This document shows positions 39,849 through 52,807 of a stretch of DNA of 64,000 nucleotides, piece after piece (within the stretch, counting starts at the first letter, position 1; every line of letters starts with the position of its first letter). The translations under genes and the position numbers were made by a program. The notes under the pieces are model-generated. The model ran no database searches. It was not told the origin of the DNA and was given only the letters and a program-made list of their open reading frames with translations. Location of the stretch: NCBI GenBank assembly GCA_000469685.2, contig LS997566.1, positions 25,132,432 to 25,196,431 on the forward strand, in the 5' to 3' direction. This DNA comes from Haemonchus contortus (lineage: Eukaryota; Nematoda; Chromadorea; Rhabditida; Trichostrongylidae).

Positions 39849-41128
39849 TTGGGTTGTCCGACAAGTTCCCGCCGATTTTTCATTCATCTTCGAATGAAAA
39901 TTCCTAGAAGGAGAAACCCATTGAATGAACAATACATCCTTCATTCTGTTCAGTAAGACTTCGCCATCTTCCTGTAGGTTCCAGTTCCCCTCTTTCATGG
40001 AAGGTTCCAGACTTAAAATGGAAAAACCCGCTCAGGTGCTTTTTGCAGTCCTCCAGCGAATTGAACGATTTTCCATTCAAGGAATTTTGCAGAAACCCGA
40101 GCTAGTGGTATTCTGATGGTGCTATGTCTGGACTATATGGGGGGTGTGGTGAGACATCCCACCCGAGCTTTAGCAACTTTTGACGAGTGGTCAAAAATAC
40201 GTGTGGTCTGGAGGTATCCTGTTGGAAGATTACACCCTAACAATTGGCCACTTCAGGTCGCTTTTGGACCATCGCTGCCTCCATAGTTTCTAGCTAATTA
40301 TAGTACCTTCCCTAAGTCACCTTTTGATTGTGCGACAACAGCTCATGGTGAGTGATTTCCCTGAAATCCCATCAGCAACTCGACATAGTCATCCGCACCT
40401 GGATTTTGACTTTTGCAGCGGTTTGTGACTGCCCACTAGGGGGGTACATGATCGTTTCCGCTCATCATTTATGTACACAATCCGACTTTCGTCCCTCGTG
40501 CTCATCTCATGCGTTTCAGAAACGGCTCATTTTTATTTCGTTCGAGCAACGAGTCGCGCATGGAGGCGCGGTCCATCGCATTGCGCTCGCTCCTATCGCG
40601 GGATATCTAAACATCAAGGCGCTTTACAAAACCAAGCGTCTGCAGATGACCATGGATGGTGAATTTCGAAACACTAAGCCCTTGTCCTACTCCACGAGCA
40701 GTGATGTGCCGATTTGCTTCGGTTAACATTTTGAGTTGATCGTTCAAACTGATGATAGTCTCCCTAAGGGTTGCCGGTCTTTGAAGGCAAATTCACACCG
40801 TTTGGATTCCGCAAACTAGTCATGCACTGTACGTTCCTCTCGGGCATGGTCTACTCAAACGTCATATATCTCTCATGCGGCTTGAGCCGCATTCTAGGCC
40901 TTGCGGTAGAAGAAATACTACAGATGTCGAAAATGCGCCCTGTGGTTCTCCATTTTCATTCGAGTCCTGTACAGACAAACTTCGACGAATGTTGACAAAA
41001 CCTCAACAGAAAAGGATCTACTCTTTCAGAAAACATATAACTTTATTAGGTTGGAACCTTGATCTTTTGCACAACGGTTGGTAAATCCGGGGTATTAAAA
41101 ATCGGCGGAAACTTTTCGGACAACCCAA
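39849..41128 (-). mobile_element. mariner transposon (inactive)
   Basis: The element is 1,280 bp with 32-bp inverted termini starting TTGGGTTGTCCGA and ending inward at CCGCCGATTTTT. There are two mismatches between ends. TA dinucleotides flank it (39847-39848 and 41129-41130). The transposase lies on the minus strand and is badly decayed. Confidence 0.9.
39904..41000 (-). pseudogene. mariner transposase pseudogene
   Basis: Recognisable mariner blocks appear in order on the minus strand but in several frames: NDQLKMLTEANRHIT, SVSKFTIHGHLQTLGFVKRL, LLERNKNEPFLKR, then a good C-terminal section with QQDTSRPHVFLTT, LGWDVSPHPPYSPDIAPSE, LNGKSFNSLEDCKKHLSGFF and VHSMGFSF before the stop at 39904. 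The third catalytic position of DD34D mariners (APSD) reads APSE here. Numerous stops and indels break the N-terminal two thirds. The start is approximate. Confidence 0.85.
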
Positions 41129-41130
41129 TA

Positions 41131-43757
41131 TATTGATAATTATTATATTATAATCATTCCCCATCGTCGATTTCGTCTGAGTCAACTTCACTTACTCAGC
41201 AATCTCTGTAAAGTCAATGACAGAACAACACTGAGTTTGAACCATCACAACCTATACACTCAATGTACGGAGTACTTGAAGAGCTTTTCGAAAAAAGTAA
41301 TAGGCTTCATGAGCTCAGCAATAAAGCTGGTTCGGTTGCTGGATTGCCAGAGTGGATGTAAATTCGCGATGTATGTCTCTGTTTTCCGAAATCCCCTTGA
41401 AACTTCACCATGACAATAAAGAGAGCCACGGAGTAAGAATGTACCTAATTAAATGGTTCATGTGGAGTGCAACAGGGTTCTACTTCTACATAGAGGCTCC
41501 ATTACCACGCAAAAAGCCTAAGAAATTTGAGAGTCAGGGCTCAAGCCCTTTTGCAAGCTTTCGAATTCGAGGTATCGTTGTGGACTTAAAATGTTATTCA
41601 AGATCAGAATTGAAATTCAAGGGTTGACTGAGGACGGAAACTATGTAGCATTTTATTGAGTACACATCCGAGATATGTACATAGCTCAGACTTTCTGAGA
41701 CTTTTCTACAGAAGTAGGGCGTAAGCCTAAAGCGTCGTTGGACATGTTTAAAAACCTTTTGTCGATCATTTTGTAGTATCAGCTCAGGTAAAAATGATAT
41801 ATTTGGTGCAGAATAATGTAAAAAATGTTGAAGAAAGTGCGAAAATAGTCGGATTTTAAGATATAGCAAGGCTCAAAAGTTATAAAATCAGGGATTGGAC
41901 GAGGTCGCCGTCTATAACTGCTTACATGCCTCCCCTAACAAGTGTACGATAAACCATCATTGTTAACAGAGCAGTCTCAAAAAACCGTATTAACACGGCC
42001 ACTTTTGGGAGTGTTTGTCAAAAAGGCTGTGATAACATGACGACTTCTGAGAGTGTATGTACGTTGCCCAAGCCGAGTGTGGAACCCCTATGCCGCATTT
42101 TTAATTTCATTTTTTAACCCGACAGCGTCCTATGTGCTATCCTCGGGGGTTACATGTTCATCCTAGAGGGAAACTCAGATTTTTTTGTGAATTGTTTTTC
42201 TAGGTGCTATTAATTGCAATGTGCCCAGAAGAAGCCTTGTCATGATTGAAGTTCAGAAGTTATAGAGAATCCGGATATGTGGTAGTCAAGCTATTTGAAC
42301 TTGATACGCGAACAATATCAACGTTGACACTGAGGGATAAGGTCATCGGTCTTCCTAAAAGAAATGCTTTCTCAAATTCAAATCCGAACCACATGAATTC
42401 TCCATAACTACGCATTAAATTAGGTGATGCAGAAGGAATAATCATAGTTGCTGAGAAAGCATGCTCGGAGCATTCCGTTGAATGTCCGAGCACGTTCTCA
42501 AGTTAAAGGACCACCCGTTAGAACATTGCCTGTGATAACGAGATGCAGTGAAAAATGTTAGAATACCACCAACAGTACAGAGGGAGCGAAGAGCAGGGAC
42601 AGAAAAGAGGAGGGGAGTGTGCCGATAATGAAGTCGAGAGTAGTTGACCGAGAGCACAATTGATGGTCTGCCAATATAATCGCCGTCCGAATTTAATTGA
42701 ATGGGGTTTCCGACGAGGAGGACCTTTAGTCGCCACTGCCTCCATCATCCGATTTAAAGACCTGGCAGTTACTAGGCCATCCGATTTCTGCATTTTCTCG
42801 GGATTCTTGGGAATGGTGCAGGATACTCTAAAAGTATCCGGCAAGGATGAAATCATCAAATCAATGATCAGCAAGTTACTTGGAACGTTCTAAACCAAGG
42901 CCGATCATCATCGGTAAAGTTCAGAACGAGCTCAGAAAAGACTCAACAGATCAAAAAAAAACAAGCTTTCTGATTCTCCTTTTTAAAAACGTCTTCATTG
43001 AATTGCAAAGATAGCAGCTATAAACTCTGCAAGTGCATCGGGGTTGGTTCTCTAACAACTTGACAACATTGTCCCATGCCCAGGGTCTGGGAGCAAGAAT
43101 TTTTCAGGGCGGTTCAGCCTGAGCGATACGTGATACACATTGACGGAACGGAATAGGAAACTTTCGTTTCTGTCGACGAGCTCTCCCCTTTCAGTACCAA
43201 CTTCATTGCAAAAATCAAGGGAACATCAACAAGAGGAGGATACCATTTCATGCCCACCGTTCTCGGATCCAAGCTCTACAACCCGCTTCTCTGACACCAG
43301 CCCAAGGTTCAGATTTGCCTAAAAAAAAAATTTACGTCCGACCCTCTTTATCATATTAATTAAGCTTTCATGCAGAGTTGCGGTGACATCAGATAGGCAT
43401 GAACATCATGAGTCGCTGAGAACACTCAATGAACAGATGTAAATTGAGAGAAGCTAGTGACCATGCTGGACATTTGCAACACATGTGATCTTCTGGCTTT
43501 GGTGAAATGCAACTTTTCATTACTAGTAATTTATCAGACACCTACAATTCATTCGGTAGAGAAGCATAATTTACTTAGCGCATTGGAACGCTTATACACT
43601 GTGGGTGATTTGAGAATGGATTCGGTCCCGTTTCGACTTTGACGCTTATGCTGTGAAATGAGGTAATCTTTCTTTGGTTGCAGTGAGGAATGGAGTTGGC
43701 TTAATCAAGAATCGCAAATGAAGCTCACGCCACCCATGAATTCGACGTCAAGATATA
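41131..43757. other. no supported gene
   Basis: ORFs on both strands around 42518-42893 overlap each other. None has splice context or a motif I recognise. No repeat boundary is visible. Confidence 0.3.
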
Positions 43758-44283
43758 CAGTAGCGCTCAAAAGTCTTCGGTGGAATGGTTCTTCAGCCGT
43801 ACTTTTCAGTCGTAACTCCTTTCCTACTGGATCTAATCATGCGAAATTTTTATATTTGGAGCGTGGGTGTGTTGTGAATATTTACCACTATTAACCTGCA
43901 ATCTGATCATGTTCCAGATATTCCAAAGAGCATGAACTCAAAATCGACTGAAAATACAAATGATGGCCCTTTTAGAATCTATCTCCTTTCTGTCATGTCT
44001 AAAGTGCACGAGCGGTAACGTCGATTACAATAGATGAGAAAAACGTACATAAGGTGCGAGTAAGTGCAGACGTCAACAACTTTACTTCTAGCAAAATTTG
44101 CTACCGCAACGAACATCTTGCTCTATCTTTGGATATTGCAGCTTCGCAGTCAAATAGTGTTGGTTAGGGTGAAATATGCTGTTATTGAACATATCCAAAT
44201 TTCGCGCGATTTGGTTTACTTTGAGAAAAGTTATGAACGGAAAAGCGTCAAAGCATTTCACCGAAGCCTTTTGAGCGCTTTTG
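43758..44283 (+). mobile_element. Tc1-type MITE, copy 1 (diverged)
   Basis: The left terminus is CAGTAGCGCTCAAAAGTCTT, preceded by TA. The right terminus is its diverged inverted partner, ending at 44283 with a mutated flank. The interior aligns with copy 2 at 58222-58734 throughout (shared CCTACTGGATCTAATC, TTTTGATC/TCTGATCATGTTCCA, AAGGTGCGA-TAA). There is no transposase, so it is non-autonomous. Confidence 0.8.
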
Positions 44284-44739
44284 TTTGTACATCGCTCAGC
44301 GCTGATGCACCACTACTATTCGAATGAGTTGAACTCAGAATCAGAACTACTCGAAAATGACGTGAAGATCCTCTTAGTCTATGTCAAAAAGCTAGAAATC
44401 AAACAAAACACAGATTGACAGACACAGAAAGGGTTCCGACTTCGGATAAAGCTCGGAAGCATAATGGCGCAGCCTACGCCCATGCTCACTACGTGGTTGC
44501 TCAGCAAATAGATCCGAAACCAAGGGAAACGAATTTTGACAGCGCACGGCGCAAAAACATCTGCAATCGGAGATGAGCAAATGCAGAAGATTGAAGTTAT
44601 TGGAAAGTAAGAAATCAAAATGTGAAGTGTACGTCGATTAAGTCATCTACAGTCATGAGACAGTCTAATCACCTGTTTGGCTGCAAGGAAAGGAGTTCGT
44701 CAGTACGTTGTATTTTTATGGTCAATTCGCGCCGAAGAT

Positions 44740-44990
44740 CACGGGTTCGCCCTATTCTTGAACACTGTAGCTGCCCAGAGAGGAATGTCCGATGCGTGGA
44801 GAGGCGGAATCATCGTTCCCGTCTTCAGCTGCGGGGATACGCGCTAGAGTGTCTCAACTATCGCGGGATCAGGTTGACTGCGCATATCATGAAGCTATAC
44901 GAGCCGCTAGCCAATTCAATATAGAGGAAGTCGTCTCAACTTCACAAGAGCAGTTCGGCCTTATCCTCCGAATATCTGGAAAAGCTGCCA
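44740..44990 (+). mobile_element. RTE reverse transcriptase fragment (plus strand)
   Basis: The frame shows ALECLNYRGIRLTAHIMKLY, then EPLAN and, after a shift, EEVVSTSQEQFGL. These are the fingers-region blocks of RTE reverse transcriptases. The fragment ends abruptly where a minus-strand RTE copy begins. Confidence 0.65.
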
Positions 44991-47130
44991 TCCCTATAGG
45001 ACGACATCTCTTTTCCTTTTTCTCCCTAGCCCTCCTCTCCATAGTCCCGCGCTGTTGCAAGGTCCTTCTTAATACGTGCCCGTACCATTGCGAGCGCCTT
45101 TCTCCCACCTTCAGCTGTACAAGGGCTATTTGTAGGACCGCCCCGATGTCTTCATTTCTGATGCGGTCCAGTCGAGTCCAACTGCAGGTCCATCTTAACA
45201 TCCTCATTTCTGTCAAGTGATGTCGTCTTAAAATATACTCGGCTTCGGGCTAACACCCAAGCCGTAGAGCATCGCGAGCATCACCATTGTTTTATATAAG
45301 TTTTTCTTCGAATCCCCTGAAGCATCGCTGGTCGCTGAGCACTCTACCGGGCTCCCTCCATTTCACACATGCCGCATTTATCCGAGTCTTCACAAAATGG
45401 TGCACACTTCGTCAGCAGACAGAGAGTTACCCAGATATCAGAAGTCCTCCACTTTTTCGATGGCTTCTTTTAGATATTCTACGGTTAGTTCCGTCCGTTC
45501 TATCCTCCGAGCTGAGAAACTTGGTCTTGACTTGGTCTGGAATCTATATCGTGCCAACACTTCCTGCAACATCTGCAACCTATCTTGAAATTAATTTCTG
45601 CTCTCAACCGTCAGAGCGATGCCATCAGCGTAGAAGGCGGTCCTCGATACCCATGAGTTCTTTCGTGATCCAATAATACTGAGAAACGAGCTTAGAGACG
45701 ATCTCTGTTATATGTACCTCAACCGTGACGTCTATAGCTATTTTCGAGCCGCAAAAAGTGCGGACGTTTGCCTTGGACCCACCGTACATGTCTTTAACTC
45801 AGGAGACCATTTGTTCCAATAAGCTTCGCTCCCGAAGCGCTCCCCAGAAGAGTGGTCAGCGGGGACGACCAGAATCAGATTGAGAGCCAGGTAGCATGGC
45901 CTGCACTTTTCTTGATACTTACACAACTTGTTCTGTCATGAACATGGCACCCGATTAGACCTTTTTGGCATGTAGCTGCACTCGTAAAGTCGGCATCAGT
46001 TCCTTCAGAGTCGAAGTTGAGTCGACCAACCGCTTCAGTTTTACGTGCGTGCAGTTGGCCTAGTCTACGCTTGTTGGAACAGTCCATTGCATCCTCCTTT
46101 GCTTGAAGGCGGGGACAATAGTACTGCTCTTCAACCCATCCGGTATACTTCATTTAGTGGTCCCAGTGTTCAAAAAAATGGGCGAAATACCTGGTTCCAT
46201 ATTCTCCGAGCCCTGCCGTCTTTCGATTATCAACCCATCCGGGCCGGATGCTTGTACAACCGTCATCTATCCAGTTGCCTGATGGACCCATCTACGCAGA
46301 GGTAGGTCTTCTGAGGCTCGCGTCTTTTATCGACGCTTGTGAGCGCCTCATTTCTGCTTTACGATTCTATGGGCTTCATCATTTTAGAACCATGCCGTCT
46401 TTCCCCTTTGAACTCACCCCGCGCCCAGTGTTTTTTTTTGCACACTGCAGGATGACCTTCTGCGTTGTTCCATGTATGCTGGACAGGTCCTAAAAGATCT
46501 GGAAGGCCAGCATCCAAAATCCCTCAATTGAGGCCGACTTCTTGTGGTTGTTGCAGCTTCTATCACCGAATTCTTGTTCTTGCTCTTTCTGTGAGTTCTC
46601 TGGCTGTCCACCGGAGTAGATCTATGCTGTGAGCAGGTAGGTTACCTTCTTCAGGTTACCTTTCACGTTTCAGTTTACCTGTTTCTCTTTCCAAGAAGAA
46701 TGTGCTTCAGATTGCTTGGTCATGGGCTGTAGCGATGTCGAAGATCCTCTCCCCTTCGCTCCTCCTGACTCCAGCTCCTCTACCTTCCAAAGCCCCACCG
46801 TTCACTGCCGATATGACAATTCAGACCACCCCTTATGGTGAGATAGTCCCTTCTGGAACTAATGTGGTGACCTCGTCAAGGCTCAGGAAAAACTCGTGCT
46901 TTCGTGCTCAGGACGGGCGGCCTACAATGCTTTCATTGGTGCAACTGATCGTTACCACCCTTCCGTCTCTGCCCTCACACCCACAACTTGACCCCTGATC
47001 CTGCGGACAAGAGAGACAGACTTTTTGAGAGACTCGATGACTGTTATGGACACACCATTTCGGTTGAGGTTTTCTGCGTTGTTGTAGAGCTTGACCATTC
47101 TTCGAATTCTCGCCTTTGCTCCTGTCCACC
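44991..47130 (-). mobile_element. RTE LINE copy, minus strand, with YADG active site
   Basis: Read on the minus strand from 47130: a Gln/Arg/Lys-rich segment, then TGWVEEQYYCPRLQAKEDAM followed by DCSN (46153-46030), then YQEKCRPCYLAL (45930-45890). AFYADGIALTVES lies near 45640-45590, where the catalytic YADD has become YADG. The C-terminal block is RLDRIRNEDIGAVLQIALVQ, then SQWYGHVLRR (45180-45060). Frames shift repeatedly, so it is dead. It lies between two plus-strand RTE fragments, each containing the same RT block, so these are separate copies rather than one split element. Confidence 0.75.
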
Positions 47131-47359
47131 GTGTCTTTTAACTATTAAAAACATATGATTTGTTTATTAAAGCGCTTCTCTAGATCAGCTCAGCATTTCA
47201 AGGGGTCGATGTACCATCGGGGCGTCGAAAATGCTTGGAGAGCATGAGATAAGGTGGCTCACCCGATAGTGGAACACTTCGAGCATTGAATGAAGAACTC
47301 CAGACGGGTGGTGGGGCAGAACCACCTTGCAACAGAAAGGGATACGATGGAGTTTCAAC

Positions 47360-48420
47360 TAGTGTTGGATCAGGTTGTCTGCGCATTCCTTGGAACTATA
47401 CAAGCGACTAGTTGATTCAAGATCAAGAAAACATGTCTCTCATAGAAGTAGTAGGGCTTCCTGCCAGTAACTTCTCTGCCATCTTCAGAGCTATACAACT
47501 AATGGAGAAGTAGCAAGAGTAGGTAGACCTTGCTACCTTGTCTCCCTCGATCTGGAGAATGCTTTCAACCTATCGCAACCAATTCTTTGACGAGTGCTTT
47601 TGGGAGGCAAAATTCCGGAACTCCTTGATAGAATCTCTCCTTGATCTCTACGCACTACACGCGGTCTAACAGTTGTGGTACACCAAGAGTCAGCTCCTAG
47701 TACGTTCTTCTCCCTGCTTATAATGGATGCCATCACAAAAGATTTATGGACCACTGAAGACCATATTTACGCTGATGACATCGCTATGCTAGCGGACGCA
47801 GAAATTGCATCGGGACGAACTGCAGAGATGGCAAGAAATGCTTGCGGGGACTTCCTGCCATGGGTTACAGCTGAACATGAAAAAGACTAATACCCTTGCG
47901 CAGAATTAATAGTAGGTCATCTGGCTGAAGCCATGGAAAAAGTACAAGAGTTCTGATGTGTGGGTAGCCGCCTGTCTGCTGACGCAAGTGTGGACCAGGT
48001 TGTAAAGTATCGGGTTAGTGGGACATGGATTAAGATTCTACCAGTATTTTGTCAGCCGACGGTGTTAAAGGATGCTAAAAGGGAAATCGTCTAAGGCGTA
48101 CTGATGATACGACGTTCTACAGTAGCGAGTGCTAGCTTGTGATCAAATGGTATGAAAAAACAGCTTCACTCCGTTGAATTGAGGATGCTCAGATGAGCCT
48201 ACAGCTGGACCAGGTCAGGAACGAGGACATCAGAGCTGTCATGCAAACAGGCCTTGTCCAGTCGAAGCTGGGAGCAGCGTCTGGTATGAGCACGTGCTGC
48301 GAAGGCCACAGATCAACGCCATCAGGAAGATCACGGACTTTGAAGCGGAAGGACAGCGACCACGTGGAGCCCCAAAGAAGGTATGTGGGACATGAGCGTT
48401 GAGGACTTCCCCAAAAACAA
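47360..48420 (+). mobile_element. RTE reverse transcriptase fragment with intact YADD
   Basis: Blocks in order: IRLSAHSLELYKRLVDSR, (shift) AIFRAIQLMEK, LVSLDLENAFN-like, then HIYADDIAMLADAE (about 47763-47805), which keeps the catalytic Tyr-Ala-Asp-Asp. Next comes LDQVRNEDIRAVMQTGLVQS (48205-48265), and then a shifted RRPQ-like region. Frameshifts and stops prevent function. No endonuclease domain is seen. Confidence 0.75.
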
Positions 48421-49738
48421 GGTATTCGCAGAAGATGCCGTATGTATTATTATCTCAAAAGCGGCAGCACAAAAGCCGAACCGACCAACGAAAAAGTTTT
48501 GATCCCCTCAATCCTTCACACTCACGATGAAATTTCGGAGCGATACGCACAGTCTCTGCAATCCCTGGTCCCAAGAAACTCGAAGGAAGCAACCACCCAC
48601 TTTTTCTATGATGCCTTGTGTTCTCGTGGGTGGTCCCTGAATCAGGAGTCCTTCGTAGCTCTAGAACGAATGCGATCGTGCGTGGTGGCTTCCAACCCGT
48701 CAAGACCAACCCTGTTGATAGTGGTTTCGTGGACATTATTCAAATTCATGAAGCTATTCAGCCCACATTCCCTTCCCTCTCACTCCCCTCCCCCCCTCCC
48801 CCCCCCCTCACAAAAGCGAGTAACGATAATGAGCATCCCTGCCTCCTTCTACCACTGGGCTAATGCAAGCCAAACATTGTTCACTTTTTGCTGCCGTTCA
48901 ATAGTATGATCATCACTTCATACGCAACAGTTCACGATCTGCTTATACACTTGTGACGTGGCTTACTACCTACCGCCTACCTTCTTTTGGTTTTGTGCCA
49001 TTAGATTGAGAGACTTTCATTCCCTCCAATACACGTCATCAGATTTGTACACCTCACCAGGGTTATTTGGGACGACTGCACAGTTATGTTTCCCTTCTGA
49101 AACGGTAAGTTATTGTAAAACAACACGACGTAACGAAATCTTTTTTATCAGTTGTTGAAATTGTGAGGAGCGTTTTGTTCTCTAACGTTTCGTGCATCAC
49201 ATATGTTCGTGAAGTGATAAGGGTCATCCTACTACGAATACGGCATGTACAAATTTACAAAAAAGTAACTGAAGCGATACTGCATGTTTTGTGCGAGAAA
49301 GTTGCCACCACAGCCATCAAAAAATCGTAGAACGCGATCAGGTCAACACAAAAGTATTCCATAGGCTACGAGGAAAAATACAATCAAATGCTAAGTTTTC
49401 GCCCCTCACAAAACCCGAACTCTGGTCTCTCGTACATGAAGTGTCACGCTTACTGCTTCTCCAAGCTACCTCTTTAGACTTCTGTGCATCCTTGTAATTT
49501 AACCTTGCTATGTTGAGCCTTACCTAAAATCATCTCCTACCTCCACTCAGAGAAACGCTCGGCAGATTTGGAAAGCAGATTTGAGAACAGCATACGAAAA
49601 CACGTCTAACAGTGTAGGTTTCATCCCAGACGGCAGCTTCGACTTGGGATCCAACGAGACTGTTGCGAAATGTGACTATTCTGAAGATATCGAATTCTGT
49701 ATTACGTCTACAACGACCGAATTTGTATAGTTTTCAAA
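48421..49738. other. no supported gene; C-rich tract
   Basis: A C-rich low-complexity run lies near 48785-48810. ORFs across 48442-48909 overlap on both strands and lack family signals. Confidence 0.3.
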
Positions 49739-50417
49739 TTAAAGACACCGTTCACGATAAAAAAAGGTTACTGAGTTCTTCCTTCAGGAATACTCGGCGC
49801 CCCCCATGGGTGATAGAAGGGACCCTCTCGCTCCCACGATCTCGGCGCTTAGGGCATGGTGGAAGCCCCGTTGTTGCCGTAGTTCGCTTTCCCGCCCTTC
49901 TATCGGTGTCACGTTAGACGAGTGTCGAGACAGTACAGATTGCAACTATTCGTTCTAGGACCACCCACATACAATCAGCTGATCGTCGAGTAATGAGGCG
50001 ATGTTTTTATTCCATCCTTTTTTCCTCTGTTTTTCTTTTTGCTGTCGCGATCCCTTATTCAATTTCCTACTCCTAGAGGCTGAAAAAGATGAGCTAATTT
50101 TGTTGTTACTAGGGTTTTTTTGTTTATTTATGCTTAAGAGTGAATGAATTTTCGCTTACCATTGTCTGTTATTCGCACCAGGACCCACACGCGCGCAGTG
50201 AAACTCACTGTTTAGCTCGTCCGAACGCCCCACTCTTCTTCATTTTTCTGGTTTCATTCTCGTCCAGCCCCCTTTTTGACGGTTTTTCGAAGCCTTTTCC
50301 TTTTTGGGAACACCGATGCACGCAGTTTCTTCACCTCAGTCGCACTAGTTTCGATCTTGTCTTCCATTTTTCATCATAATCTGGATTACCCGAAATTATC
50401 GTGAACTGTGCCTTTAA
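49739..50417 (+). mobile_element. TTAA-flanked MITE, copy 2
   Basis: TTAA at 49739-49742 and 50414-50417 flanks inverted ends (TTAAAGACACCGTTCACGAT; right end inverted TTAAAGGCACAGTTCACGAT). The 679-bp interior aligns with copy 1 at 6620-7248 and has no transposase. Confidence 0.8.
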
Positions 50418-50967
50418 AGTTACATTAGATGGTTGGCGTCAGAGGCACGATTAGCACTAATATGAAATAATCAAACAGTCATGTAATATGTTATGAAACT
50501 TGAGTAAAATTATGTTGAATAGTAGTGAAATAAAAAAATCACAAAGAATTGAAAACATTAACTTCGCTTATAACTCTTCATTTTCAGTGATTTTCGTAGA
50601 GGGTTATGGGTGCAGTACCTTTATGTCTGAAGGCTGTTTCGCTGAAGTTCGATAGATTTCATGTTCGGTCTCATTGAAACCGGGGCAGTCCGCCTAATGG
50701 TCTATACGGCTCTGCCGAAGAGGTTTGTAAGGGTTGAACCGCTTCATTGGTCAACATTTCGAACAAATCTTCGTCTTCAAGAACCTAAAAATAGTTCGCA
50801 GCTCCTGATCTGTGATTCACCCAACCGAACGCCCAAACACGCCAGGCTAGCGGCAACAACTCCCGGAAACTCCAATTCCAGCGAAGTAACCAACCATCGT
50901 GGTTCCACTGGCTTCATTGGTCCCTTGTTTTTCGCGTAATCGAGTCAACGTCATCGAGGACGTTGAC

Positions 50968-51125
50968 GCCGGTCAACAAAGCCTCACAGCCCCCTGAGAC
51001 GAATAATTGGTATCAGAATCGTCTGGGAGGATAAAAGCTGGGACTTTTACGACGGCTGCCTACCTTAGGTCATTGTATAGACCACATACGCATTCAAAAT
51101 GCCAAAACGGTTATAAATGGAAGTT
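50968..51125 (+). repeat. tRNA-related SINE, copy 5 (5'-truncated)
   Basis: The head with A- and B-boxes is missing. The body is present: AATAATTGGTATCAGAATCG, CTGGGAGGATAAAAGC, AGGTCATTGTATAGACCACA, TACGCATTCAAAATGCC, TAAATGGAAGTTGAAACG. This is the typical 5' truncation of a reverse-transcribed element. Confidence 0.65.
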
Positions 51126-52136
51126 GAAACGAAGCGCACCACTAAAGACGAAATTTTTATGAAGATTTTGTCCTTGTCCTTCACTTTTTTGCGGAAATAT
51201 GCTGAAATTACCCCAACAAAACAGAATTCAGGTGTGACGCTGACAAAAATTTCTACTTATATAAGTGTCCCAGAAGGTCCATGCCATTTTTATTTCTATG
51301 AGACCGATGCTCAATCTTGTGAGAGTCAGTCCGGGGAAACCGCTTCAACTTTCTTCATTCCAAATCATCCATATCATTCATTTACTACCAGAATCCAAGC
51401 AATCAAGCTCCACTCTGTGGTCTCTGACGGCAGTATTGCTACACTAATTTCGAACTGCAGAGATGTCCGTATTTGACTAATTATTCTATTTCGTCTAAAT
51501 TTTCCATTAGCTTTCAGGTAGGCAGTTTACGGGCACCTTCATCCTTCACTACCATTTTTACTGATTCACGCTTGTAGTAAACATTTATTCAAAAATTTAC
51601 ATTTGATAAAGCTAATCCATAATACGGTACGACAAAGGCAAGAATTTGTTTCCCTGCCGTTTTAGGTGGCACATTTTATATTAAGTTACAGGTTAGGGAA
51701 TTCAGGGCAGAATTCTGATTGCATGGCCAGGTGGACTCCATGTACAAGGAAGAAGCGAAGATGGAACTCATATGGAGTGCCCATCTTTCAATCCACCCTG
51801 CCATATGGATATAATGTCATTTTGTGTAAGAATAGGTGGCGAAGTGCTCGTTTTCTGGAAGAGCAACCGCCTACGTTTAAAGCCTCGAGGGCACAGTTTA
51901 CGTTAGAAATGGTTTCTGAGAATTCTTCCTAGGATGAACCAGTGACCCATAGGATGGACCGTGGCGGACGCTGGCGGGCCGAAAAACAGTCATGATAGGG
52001 CGTAATACGGCCCTCAAAGTCGGCTCAGCCGACGTACGTACCCAGTATGGGCGGGTAGTTGTAAACGCTGAAAAGGTTGCACCATTTGCACCGAGGCCAG
52101 CAGTATTGTAAGGGCGCGCGCGTTCGACCAGATAAC
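51126..52136. other. no supported gene
   Basis: A 119-codon plus frame (51117-51476) starts inside the SINE tail and shows no motif. The rest is featureless. Confidence 0.3.
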
Positions 52137-52145
52137 CAAAACACC

Positions 52146-52407
52146 GGGAGACGGGCGTTAGGAACGATTTCGGGTAATCGATTCGCCGCACGCGGCTGTC
52201 GCGGACCACTCATTCGCCGCTATTACAGCTCTAGCGTTCTTCATACAGATCAATCGATATGCCATATGTCATTATTTTATACATAATTCTACTATTAGTA
52301 CTTTTGTTCTTGTATTTCTTACCTACTGCTGCATCCTGCTACATTCCTTCGCGCGCGACGCCCCTCTCACCGCGACGCGACCATTTCGTTCCTAACGCAC
52401 CGCAGCC
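52146..52407 (+). mobile_element. 260-bp TIR element (MITE), copy 3
   Basis: It has the same ends and interior as the copies at 28805 and 29286, in the orientation of copy 2. The 9-base word CAAAACACC flanks it at 52137-52145 and 52408-52416. The exact end may differ by a base, since the element ends in C. Confidence 0.85.
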
Positions 52408-52801
52408 CAAAACACCTCTTCCAATGAGCTTTTTTCGTGACATACTCGTCCAATCCCTAATTTTTCTTCTTTCTGAACCCTCATGTTTTTCTCTGAACAT
52501 CTCGTCCGATTTTCGCGGGTTTCCTCTTTATGTAGCATTGTACGCCGGCGTTAAAAATTCCAACCGCCACATAACAGATACTTCCCGGAGTACTCAGGCA
52601 TCTTTTTTTTTTGGAAAAAAGGTCTACCTCGTGAATGAGTGCAAACGACAGCTTTGCCTTGCAGTTCACAAAGGTTTTTTCACGCAGGCCAAAGAAGACT
52701 TGAAAAACCAGTTACAACGGTGACATTTTGGTGAGGCCTGAAGCAAATGTCAGTTGGCAAGATACTTCGTAAAAGCTGAATCGAAAGAGTTGAGAACAAA
52801 T

Positions 52802-52807
52802 TTTATT
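52802..52807 (-). terminator. candidate polyadenylation signal AATAAA
   Basis: TTTATT on the plus strand is AATAAA on the minus strand, about 330 bp beyond the stop codon of the ACBD3-like gene. It is the nearest canonical signal I noticed. Confidence 0.35.

Noticed and set aside
40352..40726. 124-codon plus-strand ORF
   Set aside because: Antisense of the decayed mariner transposase; no independent support.
48442..48909. 155-codon plus ORF after the RTE fragment
   Set aside because: Composition is Ser/Pro-rich over a C-rich tract and no family is recognised; probably chance.
51117..51476. 119-codon plus ORF as a gene
   Set aside because: Its start lies inside a SINE tail and it lacks motifs or splice context.
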